NCBI GenBank assembly: GCA_026417815.1
Contig: JAOACN010000443.1
Location: 1-5,371 of the forward strand
Direction of reading: 5' to 3'
Source: Chloroflexaceae bacterium
GTDB lineage: Bacteria > Chloroflexota > Chloroflexia > Chloroflexales > Chloroflexaceae
DNA: 5,371 nucleotides
Both the position numbers and the translations under genes were made by a program. This document shows positions 5,156 through 5,371 of this stretch, in pieces (within the stretch, counting starts at the first letter, position 1; each line of letters opens with the position of its first letter). Under the pieces are notes generated by a model, which did no database searches, had not been told where the DNA came from, and saw only the letters and a program-made list of their open reading frames with translations.

Positions 5156-5371
5156 CTCGGGGCCTCCTGCAGAGGGCGCCCGGCCAGTTCCAGGGGCAGG
5201 CCGCGCAGGTGCCGGTACTCGGGGATGTGCAGCATCGGAGGGCGCTCGTGGTCGCGGATCTCGCGCAGTTCCAGATGGAAGCTGCCGTCCGCGCGCTGGG
5301 TGATCAGCTTCATGGTCTGGTTGACCGGTTCGAGCAGGCTGGCCCGTTGCCGCTGTTCAAGCCTGTCTCTT
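5152..5371 (-). CDS. Unidentified protein, C-terminal 72 codons, cut by window end
   Basis: Reading inward from the right edge on the minus strand, the frame is open to TGA (5154-5152). The first three codons are adapter-derived, so native protein begins near 5362. The visible end includes LITQRADGSFHLELREIRDH, then ERPPMLHIPEYRHLRGLPLE, closing ...LQEAPR. Codon bias fits coding DNA, and the ATGA overlap with the phosphorylase start shows a shared operon. The tail has no diagnostic motif, so I cannot name the protein. If the phosphorylase acts on glucosylglycerate, a partner such as a glucosyl-3-phosphoglycerate synthase-type glycosyltransferase or a phosphatase would make sense, but that rests on context only. 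Confidence 0.75.
   Translation of the reverse strand, partial: RDRLEQRQRASLLEPVNQTMKLITQRADGSFHLELREIRDHERPPMLHIPEYRHLRGLPLELAGRPLQEAPR
5163..5168 (-). promoter_or_regulatory. Consensus Shine-Dalgarno of the phosphorylase, inside the upstream gene
   Basis: AGGAGG on the minus strand lies within the last codons of the upstream gene and 7 bases before ATG 5155. With the ATGA overlap it indicates coupled translation and settles the start. Confidence 0.85.
5363..5371. other. Residual Tn5/Nextera mosaic-end adapter (right end)
   Basis: The window ends in CTGTCTCTT, the first nine bases of the mosaic-end reverse complement (CTGTCTCTTATACACATCT). It mirrors the left end exactly. Native sequence probably ends at 5362. 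Confidence 0.88.

Noticed and set aside
1..5371. A 5.4-kb transposon or linear element with terminal inverted repeats
   Set aside because: The terminal repeats equal the Tn5/Nextera adapter, both end genes are truncated, and there is no transposase or integrase.

Overview
This GC-rich bacterial window holds three complete, confidently assignable genes (an aldo/keto reductase, a Dps-type ferritin and a GH13 sugar phosphorylase), one complete hypothetical gene, and two genes cut by the window ends. The first 8 and last 9 bases match the Tn5/Nextera mosaic-end adapter, in the orientation expected for untrimmed reads. The window is therefore probably an entire short assembled contig, and the native DNA is about 9-5362. 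High GC, a CHAT-domain protein, a GH13_18 phosphorylase of the glucosylglycerate type and abundant GC palindromes between genes would fit a Chloroflexota-like genome. That taxonomic placement is an inference from general impression and is not proven here.

Layout, left to right. (1) 1-552 (+): the C-terminal part of a CHAT-domain (caspase-like) protein with an intact His/Cys pair. (2) 742-1704 (+): a complete NADPH-type aldo/keto reductase with the D-Y-K-H tetrad. (3) 1705-2007: a 303-base gap with a strong sigma-70-like promoter (TTGATA-17-TATAGT), then two stable hairpins inside what would be a leader of about 225 nt. (4) 2008-2520 (+): a Dps mini-ferritin with the complete ferroxidase signature. 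(5) 2521-2672: a compact block of three tandem hairpins between convergent genes, best read as a bidirectional terminator. (6) 2673-3080 (-): a 135-residue hypothetical protein. (7) 3081-3430: a 350-base gap carrying another copy of the intergenic hairpin pair and a second inverted repeat. (8) 3431-5155 (-): a GH13_18 sugar phosphorylase, more like glucosylglycerate phosphorylase than sucrose phosphorylase. (9) 5152-5371 (-): the C-terminal 72 codons of an upstream gene that overlaps the phosphorylase by ATGA, so the two probably form a translationally coupled operon.

The main unusual signal is not a protein. Each of the three larger intergenic gaps downstream of 1704 contains the same composite element: a near-invariant palindrome (TGCGGGGGCC, 3-nt loop, GGCCCCCGCA) followed within 2-6 nt by a second hairpin whose stem arms differ completely between copies but whose loop core is conserved (GGCTTCGYCRC, allowing for orientation). 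In one gap the element is integrated into a nested two-way terminator. In another it sits in the untranslated leader of dps. I see no CRISPR array, transposase, tRNA, rRNA or recognisable defence system, and the genes do not form one obvious pathway apart from the phosphorylase pair.
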